From contig NW_001799640.1 of the NCBI RefSeq assembly GCF_000165425.1, forward strand, positions 133,825 to 197,824: DNA of 64,000 nt. Reading direction: 5' to 3'. How positions within the stretch are numbered: position 1 is the first letter of the stretch; each line of letters opens with the position of its first letter. The notes under the pieces are model-generated. The model ran no database searches, was not told the DNA's origin, and worked only from the letters and a program-made list of their open reading frames with translations. This DNA is from Paramecium tetraurelia. Its lineage: Eukaryota; Ciliophora; Oligohymenophorea; Peniculida; Parameciidae. A program made the position numbers and the translations under genes. This document shows, in pieces, positions 38,418-49,897 of this stretch.

Positions 38418-39846
38418 TCAGATTAATGTTATTAAATCTATAATGTCATCTATATTCATTTCATTGGTTAAATAGATAAACTTAAATTGCGACGAATTGA
38501 AAGGTTATGATAAGTCTTCACTGATAATTTGGTAATATTGATAATTTTAAATTAATTATTAATAAATTGGTTGAATAGTTGGGTGTTTTTCATTCAGTTG
38601 TTGACATAGAATGCGTATTAGATTACAGAATTCCAAGGAAGTAATAATATCCGATAAATCTATAACAAAAAACTAATTGTAAGATTCTAATTACCTTTAA
38701 AATTTAACTCACAATAATATTCTTCGTAACCGTATCTATTGCTCCTTCTATTACCCTTATCTTTTTATTTTCATAGACTTGTAAAAATGTACAAAATGTC
38801 CTATAGGGAATATTTTCTTAAGAAGCAACAATATCAAAACTCAATAGTATTCTATTTCCTATAATTGGTTTCTGAAGGAAAGGGTAGTTTTGTTTGAGTA
38901 GAGCAACTGTCTGTCCTTTATTGTAATACAATTGTTTTTAGAAGTTTTTTTGTTTGAAATCAAACTTAAAAAAGGAGATCTTTTCAGGCAATTGTGTTAT
39001 AGAATTCTGTTCTTAAGTTGTATATTAGGAAGATGATTTTACAACTTTATTAATCGATTAATCAATAACATACTTTTAATATGCAAATTGAGGTAGTTTA
39101 TCATTCTTTAAGCATAATTTGTCTTAAGAAACCTATTACCTGGTCCATCGATTTAGGATGTATTATTATGATGCACATTTGGTCTTATCATACTTCACTC
39201 CTTCTTTTAAGGTTTCTTCGATTTCATTTACTTTATGTTATATTTCTTGATCTTGATTATCTTCCAAATCCAATTGCAATTTTGCCACATAGATAGTTTC
39301 TAAACAACTGGCAGGTCCTTAGACTTTTCTAGATTTAATTAGATGGTCACTTGTATAAGTAGATCTTTTAATTTAAACGCTAAACAATATATCTGAAGAA
39401 TGTTACTTATCGGGATTAAATTTACCTATTAAAGATTACTTGTCCCATCTGCCAGTTTTCTATCCAAGTTTACACGCCTATTCTAGAAACTATGAAACAG
39501 TTGCATTGCCAGGTGGTTTTTCATATTTATAATTTTTATAGGGGAGACTACACAAATTGTAAAAGTTGGGAGAATGGCCTTATCTAACTTCATCGATAGG
39601 TCTATCTCTTTCAGGTCTTGAAGTCATCTAAAACAATTGAGTTATTTTTTAATGGGGAGATTTGGGAGTCTAGGCAGGTTCAGATCTGAGATGTTGAGAT
39701 CTGCTGGTGGGAAACTTTTATCTGGCCTTTAAGACTTTTCTGAAATGAGAATAGGATTTTTTGGGCTTGAATTTATAAAGGATTCTTACTGAACTTAAGT
39801 CTCTTGACGATTGAACTGTGTTGGATGTTCTCAACTATTAGATCAT
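38418..39846 (-). CDS. Orphan protein (about 460-468 aa)
   Basis: The frame from ATG 39846 is open through the N-terminal Ser/Arg/Pro-rich region (possible in-phase 24-nt intron), then a long body to a 22-nt intron (GTAATTAGAATC...ATTAG) and a C-terminal exon ending at TGA 38418-38420. Spliced length is a multiple of three. Visible segments: HSPNFYNLCSLPYKNYKYEK, GNATVSQFLEQACKLGQKTG and a C-terminal helical part VIDLSDIITSLEFCNLIRIL. No known domain. A shorter protein starting at the internal Met 39627 is possible. It is divergent from the next gene, with only 23 bp between the two ATGs. Confidence 0.6.
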
Positions 39847-39869
39847 TTAAGAAATTTAATTAAATAAAT
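39847..39869. promoter_or_regulatory. 23-bp gap between divergent start codons
   Basis: Twenty-three bases, almost all A and T, separate the ATG of the minus-strand orphan from the ATG of the plus-strand orphan. If both starts are right, the shared promoter and both 5' UTRs must be within this gap or inside the coding parts. No motif can be named. Confidence 0.45.
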
Positions 39870-40861
39870 ATGAGATAAAAACATTTGGTGAACGAGTTGA
39901 TCAATATTAGAGATGAAATGAAACACATCAATGTATTTGCTTATTGATAATCAAGAATAGAATAAAAACAACTAGTTCTGCAAAGAATCATGACTTCATT
40001 TTTAATCAAAATACAAATTTCAAGATTAGGAAATATTGTCATCAATTAATACAGATTAAACCTCCACAATTTTAAAAATATTTTATTTCTGAACATTTTA
40101 TATTAGACTTATTGCAAAAATGTGATTATGAGAAAATACTTAAAATTACATTGAAGTTTATCGTTAAACATTTTTAGGATTAAGAAATTTATAACAAATA
40201 TCAAAAGGAATATCAATCATCTGAAAGAAATGCCGAAAAAATCAACAAGATCATAAGAGAAGTTGTTTCACCAATCAAAAGTAAAATCGAATCTTAAACT
40301 CAATTCTATGATCAACAATTAAAAATTAATCATAGATCATGTCAAACATAACCTTGCTATTCAGAATCGTAATAAGCCATCCAATTTCAACTAGGACTTC
40401 GTTAACAATCATCTATAATATCCTCTATACAATAAGATAATCTAAATTCTCCCAAATTTAATGAAAATACTATTAATGCCATTGATGAAATATCATTCGA
40501 AAAATCTTCCCTTAAAAAAGGAAGTGAAAATCAAATCGAAAATCTTACGAGATAATGTCAACATGAAATCAATGAAAAAAAACATCCTTATAGTATAAGT
40601 TTGTTGGCCACACCCAAGTAAAAGGAATCTGAAAACAAAAAAGTAGGAATCAATTTGAATAATACCAACACCACGGTTAAAGAAACTAAAAGAAAAGAAA
40701 AGAATAAAACTTCATTAGAATTTCAAGCATATGACAAGCAAGAAGAACTCAAGAAAATTAAGAAGGTATTGCCTACAAATATGGTGTCTCTTGATTTTAT
40801 CAAACAAAGAAAGAAAATTCCAGAATCAAAGAAAGGCTCGAATGTTTTATCTAATAATTGA
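39870..40861 (+). CDS. Orphan protein (322 aa)
   Basis: A 23-nt intron (39933-39955) joins the first exon MRQKHLVNELINIRDEMKHIN to the long frame; the total is 323 codons. The N-terminal ~110 residues look folded and helical (FISEHFILDLLQKCDYEKIL, ITLKFIVKHFQDQE), somewhat like a LisH or other small dimerising helical domain, but this is not certain. The rest is Ser/Gln/Asn/Lys-rich and probably disordered. Not recognised. Confidence 0.62.
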
Positions 40862-40970
40862 TAGATTAATAATTTAATCATTCCTAATTACAATAAGATT
40901 TTCTATATTATAAACTCAAATAGCAAACCATATATATATAGATTATCAATTGTTGACTCTAAATAAGTTT

Positions 40971-43900
40971 TCATAAGCCTTAATAATTAAGTAATTTTTA
41001 TAAGCTGAAAATAATCGTTATCCTATCGTAAATTCCTTCTGACACCTTAACAATTAGATTATATGGGGAATATTCTCTTACACTGATTTAATAGACATTT
41101 TTATTAGGAAATCTACTTGCTTCTTGCAATCCTCCAAATAAAAATAAAATCTATTATTTTTATATAAAATAGTCACTATCACATTCATCATCAATCTACA
41201 TTGATATATGAATTTATATTTTGAATGACTATATTACACATAAAATCATACTTATTAATATAGGTTTCTAAATTGATACTCTTTTTATTTGTTCTTAGAG
41301 CTGTAATGCTTTTCAATTCCAACTTTTAAAATTCTATCAAACTTTTCTTCTATTTTATTTAATTTGTTATATAATCGCTACTCTACTTCAAAATTTTTAA
41401 TGCAGTATTGTACGAAACTTGATTAAACTATATTATTTTATTTAAAGTAATTACAGTTGAATAGTTATAAATGCATTGGCGAAATTAACATTTTAAATTG
41501 ATTGTTTTGCTCTCAAATGCATTTAATTATTTGTATGAAAAGTAAATGCATGTACTTTGTGACTCCTTCAATGTTACAGAACTATACTTTTCAAACATGG
41601 AACCATACTCAACCTGTTACTGCTCGAAAAATATTTCTGCTTGATAATCATCATCAATGAACACTCGTTTTGACACTCTACTATATAATATGATAGTTTA
41701 ACCCTAATTGTCTCAATATGCCTCTGTAGGAATCAATTTACAAGATATATTTGTTATAATTTGTCATGATAATATTACATTCATCAATCATTTATTCCCA
41801 AAACTAATTTAATATTATGAAACTACATAGCATAAAAAGTATTTATAAGTTAGATTAGTAGATAGAACTGCATCTTCCAAAATCTTTTATAGTTTCACAC
41901 TATCGTAGAAATTATCAAATTTTGTTACTGATGGCTTTATACTGACTCTTTCTTTAAAGTCTAATTTATTTAGTAACATTAATAGTCTTACATTAAATTT
42001 CATGAGAAACTCTTTGAGGATTCTTTTATTTACTAAAGTGACATTTAGAAGTAATTTTTTTGCTTTCTGATTGTATTAAATTTTTGTTTTAAATTTTAAA
42101 TGAAGTCTGTTCTTATTTTATTTGAGGTTGATTTTATTACAGTTTTTCATATTAATCTTTATATTTTTACAAACTGATAGAAGAAATGCCAGATCTTTCA
42201 CTGAGTCTAGATTTAATTGAAAATTGATCATCTACATTAATGCATTCTTTGTCTTTCAAATAAGTAACAAATGTATTGTATCGCAATGGAATTGAATTAA
42301 AACATTAATCAAAATTATCTAAGATATTACCCGGAATTATTTTCTCTAATTTTGATTGATGTAAATTATTGAAATCATGTTTTGATAAAACACTTCTAAA
42401 TAGTTTACATAATTTTGGGATGTATATTTAGATGATTATTTCATTGTTAAAAGTATTGTAAAATAAAGAAAAAATTAGAAAGTGGGAGTTAAACTTTTTA
42501 ACTTTTTGAAATATCAGTCTAATTACTTGTTTCTATTTAACAAATAGATTAGCTTTATAATCTGATTTCAGATTTTCATTCAATTAACTTACATAGTTAA
42601 ATTCTGAATTTACTGATAAATGAACTTGTTGTTGATTCCTATTATGTGAAAGACTCAATTTATTTTTTAATATTAATGCCTTTTCCTCCAGATTTTGGTT
42701 TTGAATACCAAAATTCTTCAAATCATTATGATTAAGGTAAGTTTTATATGATGATAGTCGTTTTTCAAAAGGATATATTTATATCTCCAAAATGATTAAA
42801 TTTTAAGCCATTGCATATTCAGTGAAATAAATTAGATTAATTCCTGTGAAGTTATCCAATTTTGAAACCAACTGAAACTTAGTCACTTTACAATAAGTTC
42901 TTAATAAATTCTTGATATAGCTTTATTCGTTTGCTACAAGATGTTTTAATATAACATTATAAACATCTGTAATTACACATGACTTTAATTCATAATTGAA
43001 TATTTATTATTAAGAATTCTAAAATCCAATTTACCAACATCTACCATTTGCCTTGTAATCCTTTAAAAGATAATAATTTAAAACTCTCTATATTTATTGA
43101 AAATTTCCAATGGTTGGTCTACTTTGTTAATGGATTATTTTACGGAATAGATCCTGCAATTTTGTTAGACTAGATTAAGTTAATATTCGAATGAATCTGG
43201 GTTATGAAATTTTGTAAACAAAAAGTTCAAAAATATCATTTCTTTAATAAGTGGATTGTTTAATTCTAAATAATACTCTGGATTAGTTTGGAGGTTTATA
43301 AAAAAAGATGTAAAAATGATCTTTATTAATTTAGTTAGAATCTGTAACCAAAGATTTTCTTTATAATTTCTTTGTGAATCGATATTCTGGAAAATTGAGA
43401 TCTTTATTAGAGTATTTGGAATAATTCTTATTATAAATTTCTTGATGATGCAATTAATGAAGAAATGTAAGTTTGGCTATATAAGGTAACGATCTAAAAT
43501 ATCCGAGATGATTTTTTATAATTATTTCGTTAATGTTAATTAATTAGCAAAATTAACTAAGAGATAAACTGGTTGATCCATTTTCAGATTGGCCAACTTT
43601 ATGTTAGGTGATAATAAAGTGGCCAAATAATTTAGGGTTTTCAAAATTAAATGTAAAGGATAAATTATTGATTGTCCATCCATCTTCATTTTTCGAAAGA
43701 TAACTTAATAAATTTTACCTAATAATAATAAATAATTATCATACTAACTTTGATAAGGATTCAAGGGTATATCCTTTTTCTGTAATATATCTCTTTACTT
43801 TGGATAATTCTTGAAATAGTCATCAATCAATTTTTTCTTTGATTTTGAATTTTTTAGTACTTTATAACTCATGGTTGAAGATAAAGTATTATTTTTCTTT

Positions 43901-46670
43901 CTTGTTGGAGGAGTCATTGGAGTTTTAGGAGATATTATAACTGATTCACCTGAATAGGGGCTTAAGTCTTCTTCTTCAATAACTTTATCTTAAAATGCAA
44001 TCTTAAATGATTGAGACCTGAGATCTGCCCAGTAATTTTTGGGTGAAGATCCTTTTTATTTTAAAACAGGAGAATGTAATTCAATAGCTATGGATAATGA
44101 TTTCATTAATTTTTAATTTCTGACATTAGAATTCTTAATACTTATGTAACCATTTCCAATTTGAGATGGAGTAAATGCTCTCTTTATCATTTTTCTTCTT
44201 TCTTCTATTTATTGATATAGAGCTACCTAATTTTCAAGGATTTAATCAGACAATGTTACTCGTCTGAATTTGGATCCATTTTCTGTTTTCATATGTAGAA
44301 AGTTACTGATAAATAACTAATTGACATGATTAGAGATGCTCTGACATCCCTTTTTTAACATATCCTATCTCAAAATAGTTTATTTTGTTAATATACACTA
44401 AGTGGTTGCTCTCAATGATTGGTTATAATTAATCCCATGAGATGAAAAGTACACGTGAATTAATTATGAAACCATTTCAATACTTGAGAATATGTTCTCA
44501 AAATCTTTGGCTATGTTATGAATATTTTTAAGATGTAATCGAATATCATAAAGTCGACTGAACACTTCTATCTAAATAGTCAACACAAATATAGCATTGG
44601 TGCCATCTATACTATTACTCCAAATTTCTATGATTTGATGATATTTTGGATATTCTTTATATAGTTTAAGGATGTCAGGATGAATTTAGGATTTCTTTGC
44701 CTTCAATCTTTTAAATACTACCCATGAAATGTTTCTGATCTTCCAATTAATGGCATTTATTTATCTGATCGGAGAAAATATCATCCAAGTTTTAAGTGAT
44801 CCTTAGTCAATCACTTGACAGATATGAAGTATTGATTTTATTTTAGCTATCTTTTCTTCAATCTAAATATTTTTTGTTGCTCCTAATTCAAAGATGAGAT
44901 TGGAGAAGTTTTATTTAGCAACACTCTTTTTCATCAATTCCTCTTTCTTCTGAGCCTTTTGTTTTTGGACAAAGTTTCTAAAATTCTTTATAATCATTCT
45001 TAATGCATCTTCTTATTAAATATCATACAAACAATCTATTCTATTACGTAAATATTCAAAATCGATTTAATGTCTACTCCTTTCATTGCTAGTATTAAGA
45101 CTATAATAAGATTGGCCAATTCTAGGTGAGAAATTGAATTCAAATTCTTTTTACCCTTTATTTTAATCATTTATTGATTCTGATGCATCTTCACTAATTT
45201 CACATTATATAGATTTTGAATCAAAAACTTTAAGATTCAAAGATTCTTTTATTTCTATTTTCTATTTTGAATTGCTTTTCACTAAATTGACTTAATGCAT
45301 TTTTATTTAACTTTTCTTAAGAATGTTACCTCTGTTTAATTATTATTGAGATGAATTAGATTATTATTGATGATGATGTTTTTATGGAGTAGGTTATGTT
45401 TTCAGAATCTTTTTCGAATGTTTCTGTCTACCAGTCAATGGGCGTGGTAACAATAATTCTGTCATAGTTCCTGAGATCTAATTATCAACTAATGAATCAA
45501 TTTTTAGAGATCCTTTTAATTCACTATTGGTTGTGTTTAAACGAAATTAAATATTTGATTTAGTGTTGAAATTGGAATTTTACAATGGAACGAATAAATT
45601 GATTTTTTTGTCTGACACTCTAAACGAGGTTTCATTGAATTTTTATCTAATTTTCTTAGAAGGTTCAAAGGTTGACTCTTATGTTGTTAATTTTTCTATT
45701 TCACTCAAATGAACTGTTTTTCCTTTAGTTTTATTGGTTACTTTTTTATTTTAATGGTTGTAATATTGAAATTCTAGGCCTTATTTAAAAATATCGAAAT
45801 TCGGAATTGATTATAACTGTTAGAATTTAATTTTTCTTTGCCTTTCGTGATGCTCTGATTGATATAATTAAGTGATTTTGTGATCAGGCCCAAAATATTC
45901 ATTTGCTAAATTGAATGCCTATTCAATATGTTCAATCTTGTTTGATTATTTATAAAGCATATAATAGGTTTTAGCTTTTATTTGATTGATTTTTTGATCT
46001 TTCGAGTCTATTAATAATAAATCTTCAGCATTTAGAGATTATTTCAAATGATATTGGGCTTCTGCCAAAAAAAAAAACAATGAACTTCTTGTGAATTGAT
46101 CAATCTTCTATTTTATAATATTCGGCAACTTTTCAAATTGTTGTATATGATCCTAGATTAAGTCTATAATGGATTGCCATTCTTTATCTTTTCTATATTG
46201 CAAACAGAGAGGCAACGATTCCTAGAAGATTTGGGTATACTTTGCTATATAATCTTTGGATGTGAGACTTTTCATTAAACAATATATATTATTTAATCAA
46301 TTTAAAAGTGTAAGATTTCTCAACGCTTTTCTTACAGAAGGATATAGATCAGAGTAATAGATTCAATGCAAAGAAAAAGCCCTGTCTTCCACATTTTTGC
46401 AATTTATATTTGAGCAGTTTTACATATTGCAAGATTGTTCAAAACTAGACGTCTTGTTATTAAAACTAAATTATGAGATTTGATATAACTCACATCTTTG
46501 TTTGGATATTCCAACATGATATCAATACCCAAAAAATTCAAAGAATCTAAAATTGATGTATTAAATCTTAATAGTATAAGCAAAATTAACATCCTCAATG
46601 TTTTCTTCAAATCAGGAAGGAACATGAGCATATCTTCAAATTTCTGATGCAAATGGGAGTATTTCTTCAT
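40971..46670 (-). CDS. Very large TPR/IQ protein, unknown role (about 1,800 aa)
   Basis: Most of this span is one gene: spliced frames run from ~46250 to ~41200 through introns of 30, 20, 22, 23 and 22 nt. The N-terminal part is helical and TPR-like (FFFLAEAQYHLKQSLNAEDL, TYYMLYKQSNKIEHIEQAF). Then comes a Gln/Ser/Lys-rich linker with His/Gln runs, an IQ-like helix ALRMIIKNFRNFVQKQKAQK, more helical repeats, and a long C-terminal part. Two places are uncertain. Near the start (46260-46440) the frame needs a 68-nt intron, or meets two TGA codons. At the end a 49-nt intron (41151-41199) adds an exon with ILFLFGGLQEASRF; without it the gene stops at 41191. These two are longer than any firm intron here. 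Confidence 0.65.
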
Positions 46671-46915
46671 TATCTTGATTTCTTTAATATAACCAAAATA
46701 TGTCTATATTATTATTGTATTTCAAATGAACATTAATTTTAATCTAGGAATATAAATCGAACAATACAAATATATTTTACTGTTTATTTCTTACTCGTAT
46801 TATTCATTATTATAAGGATATGGGAATCATTTATAGATTTTTAGTTTATTGATTATAAAATTATTTTAAATTATTTATGATCAATACTCTACTCAAATAA
46901 GCCAGTTAAAAGTAA

Positions 46916-47324
46916 ATGGTACACTTTATTTAGTTTGTAAAAAATATCAAAGTAGATGTTACCATTTCTCAAATTATTGGTAGAAACACATGCAGACATT
47001 CTGCTAGTTCAGAATATGGATAATTAACATGGACAGAATATGGGATTGATAAATAAATTGATAAATCGAAGCGAGATCTTCATATTGGAAATCCGAAAAA
47101 TGCTATTAGAATTCGAAAAACAGAAAAAATTAAATTTTGATATATAAAAAAGAATAATCGAATCAAATTTTTAGGAATTCGAATTAGAACATGAGAGTTC
47201 ATTGGTTTAATTATTGAGGAAATAAGGATGGTTTATAGATATTTAAAATGCTTTAGATGACATTTATAATGAGAAGAGCATCAGTAAAATAGATAAGTTG
47301 ATTGATGAAGCAGAAACACTTTGA
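46916..47324 (+). CDS. Small orphan protein (129 aa)
   Basis: A 19-nt intron after MVHFIQF joins to MLPFLKLLVETHADILLVQN and gives 130 codons in phase, ending at TGA 47322-47324. The protein is mainly amphipathic helix (NKLINRSEIFILEIRKMLLE, DIQNALDDIYNEKSISKIDK). Not recognised. It could instead start at the second Met. The next gene begins 23 bp downstream on the same strand. Confidence 0.45.
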
Positions 47325-47347
47325 TTTATTATTAATTTCTATATAAA

Positions 47348-48538
47348 ATGTCACATAATAATGAATAACCTGGAATATACTATCTGGTTACTTGTTTTCA
47401 GGACGAATCATAAGGTGGGGCTTCCAATCTATACTGTTACACGTATGATATGATTGTTAGGAATAGGAACATTTTGGAAATATTGTGGGCATGGATTATA
47501 TTGATTTCAGGATCAATCGTATTATTCAGAAGATATTAAAAACATAAGGATATCACTCGATACAATCGTAAATAGATTATAGTTTCAATAATGGTTATCA
47601 ATATTTGTGGTATGGAATTTTAATGATATGCAGCATATTTAACATATCAATGGTCATATGAAAGTGCCTTATTATATTTTCCAGAGTATTACTTCTAATA
47701 CATATTTTTCTGTTACACCATCTATTATTTTGGGAGAAAGTCAATAATTTTGGGAATGCTGAATATGAGAATGGATGTTTCATATCAAGATATTGACCCA
47801 ATTATTTAGCTTAAATTGTCCAAATTGTTTTGCATAGGATTATGTTCCTTTTTTACTATAATCTTCATAATGAATTACATCCAATACTTCTTTGAGGTGA
47901 GTACTGATCATCCATATGACTTATGTTCTGGTAGATGAATAATATTTATAATAGCCAGCTTTTTTAATATAGTGACAACAGTGGGCTTCTTCATGTAAGG
48001 TCTTTTCATTTTGTAAGTAAAGTAATTGTCGAGGTAAGTCTCCAAGAATTTGAGCGCTTAGAAATTGGATAATCCAATGATGAAATTGAAGGAGTAGATT
48101 CAAAAGAATTAATCGTCTTTGTGGATTCTAGTGATCTTCTGTTTTTTTGGTTCATTTGCTAATTTCATGTAGAATGTCTATTTTGTCTCGATGCTTGCTA
48201 AATATAAAAACAAGGACGGTTACTTCTCTTGTTGGTATGTTAATGTAAAATATTATTTATTGAAAAGTTAAATAGCACAATTTGGACTAATGGTATAAAT
48301 GCACTAATAGGAACAACAATAAAGTTATTTGATTTCTTTTTACCCTACTTTTTAACTATCAAGATTTTTTGGTACACTTCAAAAAAGAGTGAATAACAAT
48401 AGTTGGTAATGCATTCCCTTGATATCTTCTTAGGAGACAACTAATTCTGATTAAAATGAGGTCGAAGTTTATGAATTGTAACTGCCGAATAATTAATCAT
48501 AATAAGGATCATCATAACACACTTAAGAAGAATAATGA
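47348..48538 (+). CDS. Seven-helix receptor-like membrane protein
   Basis: Four introns (24, 24, 29 and 28 nt) give 361 residues. The N-terminus is short with Cys (CFQDESQGG, LYCYTYD) and about seven hydrophobic helices follow: ILEILWAWIILISGSIVLF, IIVSIMVINICAYLTYQW, YYFQYIFFCYTIYYF, LFCIGLCSFFTIIFIM, SFFNIVTTVGFFMQGLFIL, LWILVIFCFFGSFANFM and a last one around LFDFFLPYFLTIKIFW. The tail is Gln/Asn/Glu-rich. This layout fits a G-protein-coupled receptor-like protein of the cAMP-receptor or similar lower-eukaryote type. An apparent in-frame TGA at 47936 lies inside the second intron. Ligand unknown; receptor function is inference. Confidence 0.7.
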
Positions 48539-48661
48539 TTAATATTTATTATTATTTATTTTAATTTAATATAAAATATATAATTATTGTCAGATCCTAA
48601 TCAGAAATTCAATTATCTTTAGTATAAAATCAACTCATAATGTATTTAACAAAATATTAAA

Positions 48662-49861
48662 ATGAAAAAGTATTTATAATGTGATAGTAAATTTTGGTCA
48701 ATAACAATCGAAGAAAACGATGAAACAAAGTTATTCATCAGATATGGCAATTTGTGTGATTATGAAGAGTTGAATGTAAAAAAAGTGGAGAAGTAATTCC
48801 CATCAAAAGAAGAATGTTAGAAATATTGTGAAGAAGCATCCAAGACAAAAGAAGATAAGGGATATTAAGAAGTGGTGCCAGGCCAATAAATCTAATAATA
48901 AATACAAAAAAATGATTCACCCATTTAAAATCGTCCTGTATAAACTAAGTAGCAATAAAAACAAAGCAATGCTATTAAAAGAACTGGATCATTAAAGCCA
49001 GATACTATAGCAGCAATTACTGATGACGCTTTGAATGGAAGGTAATAAGCAATCAAAGGTCCAGCTGTTGATTTGGGAAAAGGTACAATTCCATTGGGGA
49101 AAGTGATGTTAGCATAAACATGGAATGAAGAAATTGATCCAAAGGGATATTATTTAAGTGAGAAATTGGATGGCATGAGAATGATTTGGACTGGTTCGAA
49201 AATGTATTCAAGAAATGGCAATCCCATTCAATTTCCTGACTTTTTTGTATAAGGATGGCCCAAATCTTATTTGGATGGAGAATTGTGGTTAGAGAGGGAT
49301 CAATTTTCAAAATTGGTTTCTATTACCAAAAGATAAGTTCCAGTGGAAGATGATTGGAGAAAGGTGAAATACATGGTTTTTGATGCTCCTGGATTAAAAC
49401 TACCTTTCAAAGATAGATATTTGAGATTTAAGTAGGCATGTGAATAAGCAAATTAATACATAGTTTATGTACCTCATATAGTTTGCAAAGGGTATGATCA
49501 TCTGATAGATGAACTAGAAGCTGTATAGGATTTGGAAGGAGAAGGGTTGATGTTAAGAGATCCAGACAGCACTTATGAATAGAGAAGATCAGACAAATTG
49601 TTGAAGGTGAAAACATTTATGGATGATGAGGCTACTGTATTGGCTCATGAAGAAGGAACAGGGAGATGTTAAGGAATGCTTGGGTCTCTGAAGGTTAAAA
49701 ATACAAGTGGAATAGTGTTCAATATTGGATCAGGTCTGACTGATGATATCAGATAAAAACCACCGAAGATTGGTTCCAGGATCACGTATAAGTATTATGG
49801 AGTGTCTAAAAATAATGTGCCCAGATTTCCAATATATTTGAGAGAGAGACCAAAGGAGTGA
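48662..49861 (+). CDS. ATP-dependent DNA ligase with N-terminal WGR domain
   Basis: A single-exon gene of 399 residues. Residues ~1-75 match a WGR domain (FWSITIEEN, LFIRYGNL, then a Lys-rich helix and GY). After a Gln-rich linker comes the ligase core: motif I SEKLDGMR with the nucleotidyl-acceptor Lys at about 164, SRNGNPI (motif Ia), YLDGELW (motif III), GEGLMLRDP (motif IV) and LLKVKTF (motif V), then an OB-fold with GSGLTDDIR and GSRITYKYYGVS. It is a small ligase of the type found in bacteria, phages and kinetoplastid mitochondria, joined to a WGR domain known mainly from PARPs. Role is DNA nick sealing; compartment cannot be told. Confidence 0.9.
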
Positions 49862-49897
49862 TTTTATGTTTTTGTATTAAATTACTAAATTAATATT

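Noticed and set aside
47936-47938. In-frame TGA in the seven-helix protein, at first suggesting TGA recoding
   Set aside because: It is inside a perfect 24-nt GT-AG intron (GTAGATGAATAA...AATAG) that keeps the frame.
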